A DNA stretch of 64,000 nucleotides from Erythrobacter sp. EC-HK427 (GTDB lineage Bacteria; Pseudomonadota; Alphaproteobacteria; Sphingomonadales; Sphingomonadaceae), in contig NZ_LR701479.1 of the NCBI RefSeq assembly GCF_902498745.1, forward strand, positions 1,881,663 to 1,945,662. Direction: 5' to 3'. The notes under the pieces were generated by a model that was given only the letters and a program-made list of their open reading frames with translations, ran no database searches and was not told the origin of the DNA. This document shows positions 17,883-26,327 of this stretch, piece after piece. The translations under genes and the position numbers were made by a program. Every line of letters begins with the position of its first letter. Positions within the stretch are counted from its first letter, which is position 1.

Positions 17883-18173
17883 TCAAGTGTTGAGGTTTTC
17901 ATACAAATCATCCCAATCGCGGTTCATTGTTTCGATCAATTCGATCTTCCATGCGCGCCGCCATTTCTTGATCGCCTTCTCGCGCGCAATCGCCTCTTCG
18001 ATCCGGTCATGCCATTCCATGTAGACCAATCGATTGAAGCCGTATTTCGCAACGAACTTTGACCCCTTGCCCTCGCGGTGATCGGTCACACGTTGCGCGA
18101 GAGTGGCCGTAACGCCGGTGTAGATGCCGCCGCGATACCGGTCGCTCATCATATACACCCAACCGCCTGTCAT
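17883..18173 (-). CDS. GIY-YIG family endonuclease (URI type)
   Basis: Single-domain GIY-YIG nuclease of 96 residues. The two-part motif is visible as WVYMM (residues 5-9) and GIYTGVT (16-22), followed by the conserved Arg in LAQRV, and by AIAREKAIKKW with the metal-binding Glu. This is the short URI-type architecture with no extra DNA-binding domain. It interrupts the ybeY-phoH junction and nearly fills the space between two 30-base inverted repeats, suggesting it belongs to the repeat as its cognate nuclease, in the way RAYT proteins accompany REP sequences. That analogy is inference. Confidence 0.9.
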   Translation of the reverse strand: MTGGWVYMMSDRYRGGIYTGVTATLAQRVTDHREGKGSKFVAKYGFNRLVYMEWHDRIEEAIAREKAIKKWRRAWKIELIETMNRDWDDLYENLNT

Positions 18174-18180
18174 GAAGTAA

Positions 18181-18210
18181 AGCGGGATCCCCGCTTTCGC
18201 GGGGACGACG
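18181..18210 (-). repeat. Terminal inverted repeat of GIY-YIG element, right
   Basis: Reverse complement begins CGTCGTCCCCGCGAAAGCGG; differs from the left copy at four transitions only. Ends 8 bases before the phoH stop codon. Confidence 0.8.
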
Positions 18211-18218
18211 AGCGAGAG

Positions 18219-19262
<1,044 letters not shown>

Positions 19263-19429
19263 GTGGGTGGGAGCCGAGTCCTTTCGCTGGTCTTACATGG
19301 CGAATGTAAGCGCCACAGCGCGACTGGCAAGCGGGCGGGGCGCGGTTGGCGGTGGAAAGTCATCCACTTGTCATTCAGGCCAGTGGCGTAAGCTGGCATG
19401 ATATCTAGCGTGAGAGAGCGGGGGTTATA

Positions 19430-20095
19430 ATGCGGTTGGCTGTTCCAATACTTGCAATGTTGGCTGCATCCTGCGGCGCGGACGTTCCGGCAAACAGTAA
19501 TGCCAGCCCGACCTCGTCGCGAGCCGAGGTTTGGGAAGGCCCAGACCCAGACGGGACCGTGTTTGGTGCTCCGCAGGTCGAATTGGATCGGGCCGGGCGC
19601 CATGGAGAACCCGACGAACGTTTTGCACTTTCAGCGGAGCAGATTGCTGCAATTGCAGCGCTTGAAGTTGACGGAATCGATCAGCAGGTCAGCGAGAACT
19701 TACAGCGTCATTGGACTCCCGGTTTCCTTGGCGGGCAAATCGATCTCAACGATGATGGGCGAAACGAGATACTTGTTCTTTCGACGATGTTTTGCGGCTC
19801 AGGCGGATGCAGTTTTCGTGTCTATGGCGACAACCAAAACGGGTTCAGCAAGATCTCAGGCTCAACAATAGCCCGACCACCAATCACGGTGCTGGATAGC
19901 ACCACCAATGGCTGGCGCGACCTGACCATTTTCGTCTGCGGCGGTGGTATTACCCCGTGTCATCATGTCATCATGCGGTTTGATGGCGAGAGATATCCGC
20001 TCAACCCGACTATGCAGCCCGAAATTGCAGCCGACCAATTGGGTGTCCCGATATTGACCGAGGCCAGCCCGATTCACCCGGTTCCTATGCCGTAA
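19430..20095 (+). CDS. Hypothetical lipoprotein
   Basis: A 221-residue protein with a lipoprotein signal: hydrophobic start and lipobox LAASC (Cys at residue 15). The mature part has a low-complexity Ser/Asn linker, then a segment [24 protein letters not shown] that resembles an Asp-rich calcium-binding or FG-GAP-like loop, and a second Cys pair ([10 protein letters not shown]). Base composition is more balanced than in its neighbours. It lies in plus orientation between phoH and miaB, overlapping the miaB stop by 11 bases, so it looks like an insertion into an ancestral miaB-phoH unit. Function unknown. Confidence 0.75.
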   Translation: MRLAVPILAMLAASCGADVPANSNASPTSSRAEVWEGPDPDGTVFGAPQVELDRAGRHGEPDERFALSAEQIAAIAALEVDGIDQQVSENLQRHWTPGFLGGQIDLNDDGRNEILVLSTMFCGSGGCSFRVYGDNQNGFSKISGSTIARPPITVLDSTTNGWRDLTIFVCGGGITPCHHVIMRFDGERYPLNPTMQPEIAADQLGVPILTEASPIHPVPMP

Positions 20096-21443
20096 CAGTT
20101 TCCAGCAACCGGCCCTGCAACGAACTCGGCCCGGCACAGACCAGTTCGGCGCGCACCATGTCGCCGATGGCCAGTTCGCTATCGAAGAACACCGATTGCA
20201 GCCAGGGCGATTTGCCCAGCCATTGGCCGGGCTTGCGGCCCTTGCGCTCGATCAGCACGTCGCAGGTCTTGCCGACGCTCGCCGCGTTGAAGGCGAGCTG
20301 GTCGCGGTTCAGCGCGGCTTGCAGGCGTTGCAGGCGTTCGTCCATCACTTCCACCGGGATCTGGCCGTCCATCGTGGCGGCGGGCGTGCCGGGGCGGGGC
20401 GAGTATTTGAAGCTGAAGGCGGCGGCGTAGCGCACCGCGTCAACGATGCGCAAAGTGTCCTCGAACTCCGCCTCGGTCTCGCCGGGGAAGCCGACGATGA
20501 AATCGCCCGACAATGCGATATCGGGGCGCACCGCGCGGAAACGGTCGAGCAGTTTGAGATAGCTTTCCGCCGTGTGGCTGCGGTTCATGGCCTTGAGCAC
20601 ACGGTCGCTCCCGCTCTGCACAGGGAGGTGCAGATACGGCATTAGCTTGTCGACCTCGCCATGCGCGGCGATCAGGCCGTCGGTCATGTCATTGGGGTGG
20701 CTGGTGGTGTAGCGGATGCGCGCCAGATCGGGGATGGCAGCGAGCGTCTTGATCAGCCCGTCAAGGCCGGTGCTGCGGCCCTTGTCGTCCTCGCCGCGCC
20801 ACGCATTCACATTCTGGCCGAGCAGCGTGATCTCGCGCGCGCCCGCTTCCACCAAACGCTTCGCTTCCTCGACCAGTTCGGCGTAGGGGCGCGAGATTTC
20901 CGCGCCGCGCGTATAGGGAACCACGCAATAGGTGCAGAACTTGTCGCACCCTTCCTGCACGGTGAGGAACGCACTGGGCGACACCCTGCGGCGAGCGGGC
21001 AGCGCGCCGAATTTGGCGTTGTTTTCGGGCATATCGGTGTCGGTCGAGCGTTCGCCGCGCGCCGCCCGGTCCACCATGTCGCCCAAGCGGTGATAGGCCT
21101 GCGGGCCGACCACCATGCCAACGCCGGGCGAGCGTTTCATGATCTCCTCACCCTCGGCCTGCGCGACGCAGCCTGCGACGGCGATCATAGACTTCTTGCC
21201 CGCCGCGCGCCCGGCTTTCACCAGACGCCCGACATCGGAATAGACCTTCTCGGTTGCTTTCTCGCGGATATGACAGGTGTTGAGCACCACCAGATCGGCA
21301 TCCTCGCCGTCGGCGGCGGGCGTAATGCCCTTGGCCTCAAGCAATTCGCCCATCCGCTCGCCATCATAGACGTTCATCTGGCAGCCGAAGCTTTTGACCC
21401 GGTAAGTGCGCGGGGCCCCTTGGGGAGTGTCGGTCGGTTTCAT
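20085..21443 (-). CDS. miaB: tRNA-2-methylthio-N6-dimethylallyladenosine synthase MiaB
   Basis: Radical-SAM methylthiotransferase of 452 residues that modifies i6A37 in tRNAs reading UNN codons. N-terminal MTTase domain with cluster ligands Cys21, Cys57 and Cys92; radical-SAM motif Cys166-x3-Cys170-x2-Cys173 ([10 protein letters not shown]); C-terminal TRAM domain ending in a short tail. All six cluster cysteines are intact. In relatives it heads the miaB-phoH-ybeY-corC operon; here a plus-strand lipoprotein gene intervenes. Confidence 0.97.
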   Translation of the reverse strand: MKPTDTPQGAPRTYRVKSFGCQMNVYDGERMGELLEAKGITPAADGEDADLVVLNTCHIREKATEKVYSDVGRLVKAGRAAGKKSMIAVAGCVAQAEGEEIMKRSPGVGMVVGPQAYHRLGDMVDRAARGERSTDTDMPENNAKFGALPARRRVSPSAFLTVQEGCDKFCTYCVVPYTRGAEISRPYAELVEEAKRLVEAGAREITLLGQNVNAWRGEDDKGRSTGLDGLIKTLAAIPDLARIRYTTSHPNDMTDGLIAAHGEVDKLMPYLHLPVQSGSDRVLKAMNRSHTAESYLKLLDRFRAVRPDIALSGDFIVGFPGETEAEFEDTLRIVDAVRYAAAFSFKYSPRPGTPAATMDGQIPVEVMDERLQRLQAALNRDQLAFNAASVGKTCDVLIERKGRKPGQWLGKSPWLQSVFFDSELAIGDMVRAELVCAGPSSLQGRLLETVTA

Positions 21444-21551
21444 GATGGGGAGGGCGCTTAAGCGAAAGTCCCTGCATGTTCAATCGTGGTCGGATAGTCC
21501 GAGTTTGTCGTGCAAACGCAATTGCAAGAAAATGCAACTAAGTCCCAAGCG

Positions 21552-21911
21552 ATGGCCTATCTTGACGATTTCGAAAACGGCAACCCGATCGAGACCTCCT
21601 CCGCCGCCAAGGTCTGGGGATCGCTGATCGTCGCCTTCATCCTTCTCAACCTCCTCATCCTTGTAGGAAGCGAAATGGCGCAGCTGATCATCGGCTTCGT
21701 TTTCGCGATATTTACCGTCGGGCTTTTTGTTGCTTTCGACAGCTCCTACCCCGCATTGGCACTCGTCTGGGGCTGCGGCGCACTTGGGGCAATCGTGCTG
21801 ACGCTGGGTGCCGCGAAACGGCAGCGGGAAAGCGCGATGATCGGCTGGGGAAGCATCGCAATCATGGCCATCGGCCTGCCGGTGACCGCGCTCCACTCCT
21901 TCTTTATCTGA
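21552..21911 (+). CDS. Small membrane protein, three or four TM helices
   Basis: About 119 residues from ATG 21552 (a GTG at 21510 would add 14 residues). After a short polar N-terminus (AYLDDFENGNPIETSSAAK) come hydrophobic segments near residues 22-40, 44-60, 65-83 and 92-110. No recognised motif. It is convergent with plsC and divergent from miaB. I do not recognise the family; its size and helix layout fit a minor inner-membrane protein. Confidence 0.6.
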   Translation: MAYLDDFENGNPIETSSAAKVWGSLIVAFILLNLLILVGSEMAQLIIGFVFAIFTVGLFVAFDSSYPALALVWGCGALGAIVLTLGAAKRQRESAMIGWGSIAIMAIGLPVTALHSFFI

Positions 21912-21948
21912 GGTGTATTTGCCTGAGCCAATCTCCGCTTCGCGGGTT

Positions 21949-22713
21949 TTAGCGACTGCTCGCCATCTCCCCCGCAATTGCCCTTTGCGCCGCTGCGGTC
22001 ATTGTCTTGCGGTTCTTTAGCGCCTCTCCAGCCAGCGGTGCGAGGAAATGCACATCCACCCGCACCGGTTTCAGCCGCGCGAGGATGCGCTTGAAATTGT
22101 CGAGCCCCGCCTCTTCGCCGATCCAGCTGATGTCGGGCACATCCTCGTAAGCAATCAGCACGGGCTGCACCACCGCGCCTTCGGGCAGCGGCTCCAGCGC
22201 GCCGAGCAGGGAGGATTTGAACGGCAACAGGCCTGTCCCGTCGGAAGTCGTTCCTTCGGGAAACAGCGTCAACGTGCCGCCATGGTTCATTGCGGCGCGC
22301 ACGGCCTCTTTCTGTTCGCCGACACTGCTGCGATCATGGCGGGCGACGAACACTGTCTCGTTCATCTCGCACAGCCATTTCAGCAGGCCGAACTGGGCCA
22401 GCCCGTCATGCGCGACAAAGGCACTGTTGGCGGCTTGGGCGAGCACCGGAATGTCCATCCACGTCACATGATTGGCGAGCAGCAGCGCGCCGGGCACCCG
22501 CTTGCCGCGCCGCCGAAGGTGAATTCCCGCAACCGCGCCGACGCAGGTGAGGAAGACGCGCGGCCACATCCGGTCGAGGCCGAGCAGCTTCCACAGATAA
22601 TGCAAGGGCACGCAGACGATGAGCAGAAGCAGCATCAGGATCAGGCGGAACCCGATCAGCACGTAACCCGGCGGCGAAATCTTCGCGGTGGGGTAGGGGA
22701 TCGATGGCGCCAT
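21949..22713 (-). CDS. 1-acyl-sn-glycerol-3-phosphate acyltransferase (PlsC family)
   Basis: A 254-residue lysophosphatidate-type acyltransferase. One N-terminal TM helix (about residues 20-42), then the HX4D motif as NHVTWMD and the glycerol-phosphate-binding motif FPEGTTSDG. It should act at the inner membrane in phospholipid synthesis or remodelling. The start at 22713 lies 10 bases after the stop of the upstream Fur-family gene, so the two are probably co-transcribed. The open frame continues to 22869 inside that gene and is not used. Confidence 0.92.
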   Translation of the reverse strand: MAPSIPYPTAKISPPGYVLIGFRLILMLLLLIVCVPLHYLWKLLGLDRMWPRVFLTCVGAVAGIHLRRRGKRVPGALLLANHVTWMDIPVLAQAANSAFVAHDGLAQFGLLKWLCEMNETVFVARHDRSSVGEQKEAVRAAMNHGGTLTLFPEGTTSDGTGLLPFKSSLLGALEPLPEGAVVQPVLIAYEDVPDISWIGEEAGLDNFKRILARLKPVRVDVHFLAPLAGEALKNRKTMTAAAQRAIAGEMASSR

Positions 22714-22723
22714 AGGGGTGCGC

Positions 22724-23143
22724 TCAGCTTTTCTCTTCGCGGTCCAGCCGCACGGCATAGAGCTCCATCCGGTGGTCGACGAGGCGATAGCCCAGCTTTT
22801 CGGCAATCTGCCGCTGGAGCGCTTCCAACTCCGGATCGACGAACTCGACCACCCTGCCGGTTTCCACATCGATCAGATGATCGTGGTGCGCTTCGGGTGC
22901 GGGTTCATACCGCGCGCGGCCGTCGCCGAAATCATGCCGGTCGAGAATGCCCGCCTCTTCGAACAGGCGCACGGTGCGGTAGACGGTGGCGATCGAAATT
23001 TTCGGATCGACCGCGCTGGCGCGTTCGTGCAGCTTTTCGACATCGGGATGATCGTCGCTTTCGGACAGCACCTTGGCGATCACCCGCCGTTGATCGGTGA
23101 TACGCAGGCCGCGTTCGGCGCAAAGAGCTTCGAGATCGATCAT
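22724..23143 (-). CDS. Fur-family transcriptional regulator
   Basis: A 139-residue Fur-type repressor: N-terminal winged helix with GLRITDQRRVIAKVL and ISIATVYRTVRLFEEAGI, then the metal-binding dimerisation domain with the His cluster in APEAHHDHLIDVETG. The C-terminal cysteine pairs of some Fur/Zur proteins are absent. Sequence alone does not settle Fe, Mn, Zn or peroxide sensing. The ATG at 23143 matches the family start; the frame upstream crosses the mucR terminator. Followed closely by plsC. Confidence 0.9.
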   Translation of the reverse strand: MIDLEALCAERGLRITDQRRVIAKVLSESDDHPDVEKLHERASAVDPKISIATVYRTVRLFEEAGILDRHDFGDGRARYEPAPEAHHDHLIDVETGRVVEFVDPELEALQRQIAEKLGYRLVDHRMELYAVRLDREEKS

Positions 23144-23182
23144 TGTGCTGTATTTGCCTGCTTCTGCTGCAACCGCAAGGGG

Positions 23183-23227
23183 CCGTAAAAGGAAAACGCC
23201 CCGCAGCCATAAAGGCGCAGGGCGTTT
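23183..23227 (-). terminator. Intrinsic terminator downstream of mucR
   Basis: A stem with arms AAACGCCC and GGGCGTTT (23194-23227), followed on the minus strand by TTTTCCTTTT. It lies between the stop of the MucR-type gene (23281) and the start of the Fur-type gene (23143). Confidence 0.75.
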
Positions 23228-23280
23228 CACTCAAGCACCGCCCCGAGGAACCTTCGGGACAGGCTTATCGAATGGCGCGT

Positions 23281-23718
23281 TTACTTCGCCGCTTTCTTGC
23301 GGCCGCGCGTCTGGCCGGGCTTGCGGCCAAGGCCGATCTTCTTCGCCAGTTCGCGGCGCTTTTCGGCGTAGGCGGGGGCGACCATCGGGTAGTCGGCGGG
23401 CAGGCCCCAACGCTCGCGATAGTCTTCCGGAGTCATGCCGTAAGCGGTCATCAGGTGGCGCTTGAGCATTTTCATCTTCTTGCCGTCTTCCAGGCAGACG
23501 ATGTACTCGTTCTTCACCGAGGAACGGATCGGCACCGCCGGTACGGGCTTTTCCTCGACGACGCTAAGCTGGCCAAGTGTGGCGAGCGCGCCGTAGACGT
23601 TCTGGATCAGCGCGGGCAGCGTTTCCCCGTCGACATTGTTGTTCGCCACGTGCGCCGTAACGATATCGGCCGTCAGCGTGATGAGCATTTCGTTGGTTTC
23701 GGTTTGTGTATTTTCCAT
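23281..23718 (-). CDS. mucR: MucR/Ros-family transcriptional regulator
   Basis: A 145-residue MucR-type regulator, a H-NS-like silencer family of alphaproteobacteria. The N-terminal helical part supports oligomerisation. The zinc-finger-like DNA-binding part reads CLEDGKKMKMLKRHLMTAYGM, in which the second Cys of the Ros finger is Asp and the usual His after the helix is Tyr. Then comes the family hallmark YRERWGLPADYPMVAPAYA and a basic tail RKPGQTRGRKKAAK. The ATG at 23718 has GAGGT five bases upstream; a GTG at 23724 is less likely. Its own intrinsic terminator follows. It probably represses AT-richer or acquired loci. Confidence 0.93.
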   Translation of the reverse strand: MENTQTETNEMLITLTADIVTAHVANNNVDGETLPALIQNVYGALATLGQLSVVEEKPVPAVPIRSSVKNEYIVCLEDGKKMKMLKRHLMTAYGMTPEDYRERWGLPADYPMVAPAYAEKRRELAKKIGLGRKPGQTRGRKKAAK

Positions 23719-23895
23719 TGTCACCTCTATGACCTTGCGAACCCTAATATTGCCCGTTCCTTATACTTGGAGAACGGTTGGTGCGCGCTTTGGCCGATTG
23801 CCGAAGGCGGGGCAAGGGTTTCCTAGGCAGTTTACCAGAGATTTTCGACGAAGTGCGTTGCGGTAATCGCGCCGGTTAGCGGATGTTTACTTTAA

Positions 23896-24354
23896 TCAGA
23901 TCGTCTGGCCAAAAGTAATCGCATCGATTGGCCCGCCAACTGCGCCGCGATAATATCCTTTGCGAACACCGATTTGTTGGAAACCGCAGGTGCGATACAG
24001 ATGTTCGGCAGGATTGCCCGCGCGCATTTCAAGGAAGGCCTTGCGCGCTCCGCGTTCGTAGGCATCGGCCAGAAACTGCTGCATGATAGAACGGCCCAAG
24101 CCTTGCCCGCGGCAATCGGGCCGCACCGCGATCAGCAGCAGTTCCACCTCGTCCGCCACATGGCGCGACATGGTGAAGCCGGTGGTCTGCGCGGCACGGA
24201 GCGGCTCGCCCTCGGCCTGCCCGAACAGCAGAAAATGCGTGCTCGGAGAGAGGAGCGCATCGGCAACCTGCCGCCGCGTCCACGCCTCGCCAAAGCGGGA
24301 ATCGAAGGCGGTCTGCATCACCGCCATGATGGCGTCGACCGGATCGTCGCTCAT
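23896..24354 (-). CDS. rimI: Ribosomal protein S18 alanine N-acetyltransferase (RimI-type GNAT)
   Basis: A 152-residue GNAT acetyltransferase. The acetyl-CoA binding motif is visible as VRPDCRGQGLGRSIMQQFL, followed by AFLEMRAGNPAEHLYRTCGF and the RimI-like ending GYYRG. RimI acetylates the N-terminus of S18. The start overlaps the stop of tsaB by four bases, the standard tsaB-rimI arrangement. Other GNAT substrates are possible. Confidence 0.88.
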   Translation of the reverse strand: MSDDPVDAIMAVMQTAFDSRFGEAWTRRQVADALLSPSTHFLLFGQAEGEPLRAAQTTGFTMSRHVADEVELLLIAVRPDCRGQGLGRSIMQQFLADAYERGARKAFLEMRAGNPAEHLYRTCGFQQIGVRKGYYRGAVGGPIDAITFGQTI

Positions 24355-24971
24355 GGCCGCGTTACCTGCGGCTTGGCATCGGGTGCGCGTCCGTAGATCG
24401 GAGTGAGGTCAGCCGTCAGGCGGGTTTCGTGGAGCAGGTTCGCGTAATTGGCATCGGGCAGCAGGTTGAGCGCGAGGCGGTTGTCGCCGATAAGGTCAGC
24501 CAGCTCTTGCGCGCGATTGCCAGCAATCACCTTGTGCCGGGCAATTTTTGCGGCCTCTGCTGGACTGAGCGATTGCACCGCGTCCTCCGCGCTGCCGCCG
24601 GCGGCGAAGTTCTGGACGAAATACTCGCCATGCCCGCCATTCATGCAGACCGTGACCGCGCGCGGCATGGGCTGCCATGTTCGGGCGCGGACGAGTTCAA
24701 GCGTCGGATAGCCCAGCACCTGCGCGCCCCACGCCAGCCCCAGTGCGCGCGCTGCTGCAATGCCGATCCGCACGCCGGTAAAGCTGCCCGGGCCAAGCGA
24801 AACGACAATCCTGTCCGCGCGCCCCTTATCGGGCAATTCCGCGATCATCGGCACCAGCCGTTCGGCATGGCCGCGCCCCAGCACTTCGCACCGCCCATCG
24901 ATACGGACAGTGCCGTCAAACAGGGCCGCCGAGCACGCCTCGGTCGCGCAATCTATTGCCAGTAACCGCAT
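24351..24971 (-). CDS. tsaB: tRNA threonylcarbamoyladenosine biosynthesis protein TsaB
   Basis: A 206-residue ASKHA-fold protein, the scaffold partner of TsaD in t6A37 synthesis. The phosphate-1-like start LAIDCATEACSAALF and the conserved VSLGPGSFTGVRIGIAAARALG are clear. It lacks the metal ligands of TsaD, as TsaB should. Coupled to rimI by a four-base overlap. Confidence 0.93.
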   Translation of the reverse strand: MRLLAIDCATEACSAALFDGTVRIDGRCEVLGRGHAERLVPMIAELPDKGRADRIVVSLGPGSFTGVRIGIAAARALGLAWGAQVLGYPTLELVRARTWQPMPRAVTVCMNGGHGEYFVQNFAAGGSAEDAVQSLSPAEAAKIARHKVIAGNRAQELADLIGDNRLALNLLPDANYANLLHETRLTADLTPIYGRAPDAKPQVTRP

Positions 24972-24991
24972 CGCCTGCGCGCGTTAGACGG

Positions 24992-25585
24992 TCAGGCGAG
25001 TTTGTTAAAGGTAGCGAATTCCGGGCGCGGGCTGCGGTCGAAAATGCTCGCGCGGTCACCATAGCCGATCGAACACAGCCAGTCGGCACGCACGCGCGGC
25101 TGGTCGGCGAAGAAGGCTTGGGTGGTGGCGTCCTGATCGAAACCCGACATCGGCCCGCAGTCGAGGCCCAAAGCGCGAGCGGCGATCATCAGATAAGCGC
25201 CTTGCAGCACCGAATTGCGGAAGGCACTTTCGCGGCGCGTATTCTCGTCCCCGGCAAACCAGCTTTTCGCGTCGGTATGCGGGAAGAGCCAGGGAAGCTG
25301 CTCGTGGAAATCGAGATCATAGCCGATGATGACGGTGACGGGAGCGCCGAGGATCTTGTCCTTGTTGCCGTCCGAAGCGCAATCAGCGAGCTTTTGCTTG
25401 GCCTCTTCCGACCGCACCCAGACGAAACGCCCCGGCTGCTGGTTGGCCGAGGTCGGGCCCATTTTCATGAGTTCGTAAATCTGGTGGATTTGCTGCTCGC
25501 TCACCGGCTTGTCGAGCCAGCCGTTGTAGCTGCGCGCTTCGCGGAAAATCAGATCGAGGGCAGCGTCGGAGAGGGTGTCGGTCAT
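24992..25585 (-). CDS. Malonic semialdehyde reductase-type nitroreductase (RutE/HadB-like)
   Basis: A 197-residue FMN-dependent nitroreductase-fold protein. The N-terminal YNGWLDKPVSEQQIHQIYELMKMGPTSANQQPGRF and the later CGPMSGFDQ mark the RutE-like branch that reduces malonic semialdehyde to 3-hydroxypropionate. No rut pyrimidine-degradation genes are nearby, so the physiological substrate may be another aldehyde, enone or nitro compound. It ends 20 bases before tsaB. Confidence 0.88.
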   Translation of the reverse strand: MTDTLSDAALDLIFREARSYNGWLDKPVSEQQIHQIYELMKMGPTSANQQPGRFVWVRSEEAKQKLADCASDGNKDKILGAPVTVIIGYDLDFHEQLPWLFPHTDAKSWFAGDENTRRESAFRNSVLQGAYLMIAARALGLDCGPMSGFDQDATTQAFFADQPRVRADWLCSIGYGDRASIFDRSPRPEFATFNKLA

Positions 25586-25630
25586 CGGAAAGGCTCCGCG
25601 TTGGAAGAAGGATCATGCAGGGCGACGCGG

Positions 25631-26212
25631 TCAGGCGGCGCGCACTTCCTTCACTTCGGGCACGTAATGCTTCAGCAGTCCCTCGATCCCGTGCTTAAGC
25701 GTTGCGGTCGAACTGGGGCAGCCCGAGCACGCGCCCTGCATTTGCAGGAACACCACCCCGTCGCGGAAACCGCGATAACGGATATCGCCGCCATCGCTGG
25801 CAACGGCGGGACGAACGCGGGTTTCGATCAGCTCGTTGATTTGCGCGACGATATCTTCGGTGCCCTCGTCGTTGCCGATTTCGCCCGCTTCGTCTTCGGC
25901 CGGAACCGCAATCCCGCTGGCATCGCCGCCAGCGAAAAGCGGTGCTTCGGACACGAAATGATCAAGCAAAACAGCAACTACCTGTGGCTTCAGGTCGCTC
26001 CATGACACGCCCGGGGCGGCGGTTACGCTGATGAAATTGTAGCCGAAGAACACGCCCGTCACTTCGCCTGTATCGAACAGGGTCTGCGCCAGCGGGCTGG
26101 CGGCGGCTTCCTCGGGCGAGGCGAAATCGCGCGTGCCGCTGGCCATGACTTCGCGGCCCGGCAGGAATTTGAGCGTGGAGGGGTTGGGTGTGGTTTCGGT
26201 TTCGATAAACAT
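25631..26212 (-). CDS. NifU-domain iron-sulfur scaffold protein (Nfu type)
   Basis: A 193-residue two-domain Nfu protein: N-terminal Nfu_N domain (about 1-88, opening FIETETTPNPSTLKFLPG) and C-terminal NifU-like domain with the cluster-binding CxxC in GACSGCPSSTATLKHGIEGLL. Such proteins carry 4Fe-4S clusters from the SUF scaffold to target enzymes; in this window MutY and MiaB would be clients. Divergent from the M16 peptidase gene. Confidence 0.94.
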   Translation of the reverse strand: MFIETETTPNPSTLKFLPGREVMASGTRDFASPEEAAASPLAQTLFDTGEVTGVFFGYNFISVTAAPGVSWSDLKPQVVAVLLDHFVSEAPLFAGGDASGIAVPAEDEAGEIGNDEGTEDIVAQINELIETRVRPAVASDGGDIRYRGFRDGVVFLQMQGACSGCPSSTATLKHGIEGLLKHYVPEVKEVRAA

Positions 26213-26327
26213 AGGTGGTATTTAGGGGCGCGGTGGCCAAGCGGCAAGGAAGCAATATTTGCTTTGCTGGCAGGAATCATAGTTACCATTCACCAAGCCT
26301 TCATTCCTGCGCTATCAGGTGCACATC

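Larger units (their letters stand above)
17850..18210 (-). mobile_element. GIY-YIG element bounded by 30-bp inverted repeats
   Basis: The unit runs from 17850 to 18210. Its ends (17850-17879 and 18181-18210) are 30-base inverted repeats matching at 26 of 30 positions, all four differences being transitions. Each end contains the palindrome CCCCGCGAAAGCGGGG. A single gene for a 96-residue GIY-YIG nuclease fills the interior, its stop 3 bases from one end and its start 7 bases from the other. The unit sits exactly in the ybeY-phoH gap (8 bases from each gene). No target-site duplication was recognised. I infer a small mobile or domesticated REP-like element; mobility is not proven. Confidence 0.7.
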
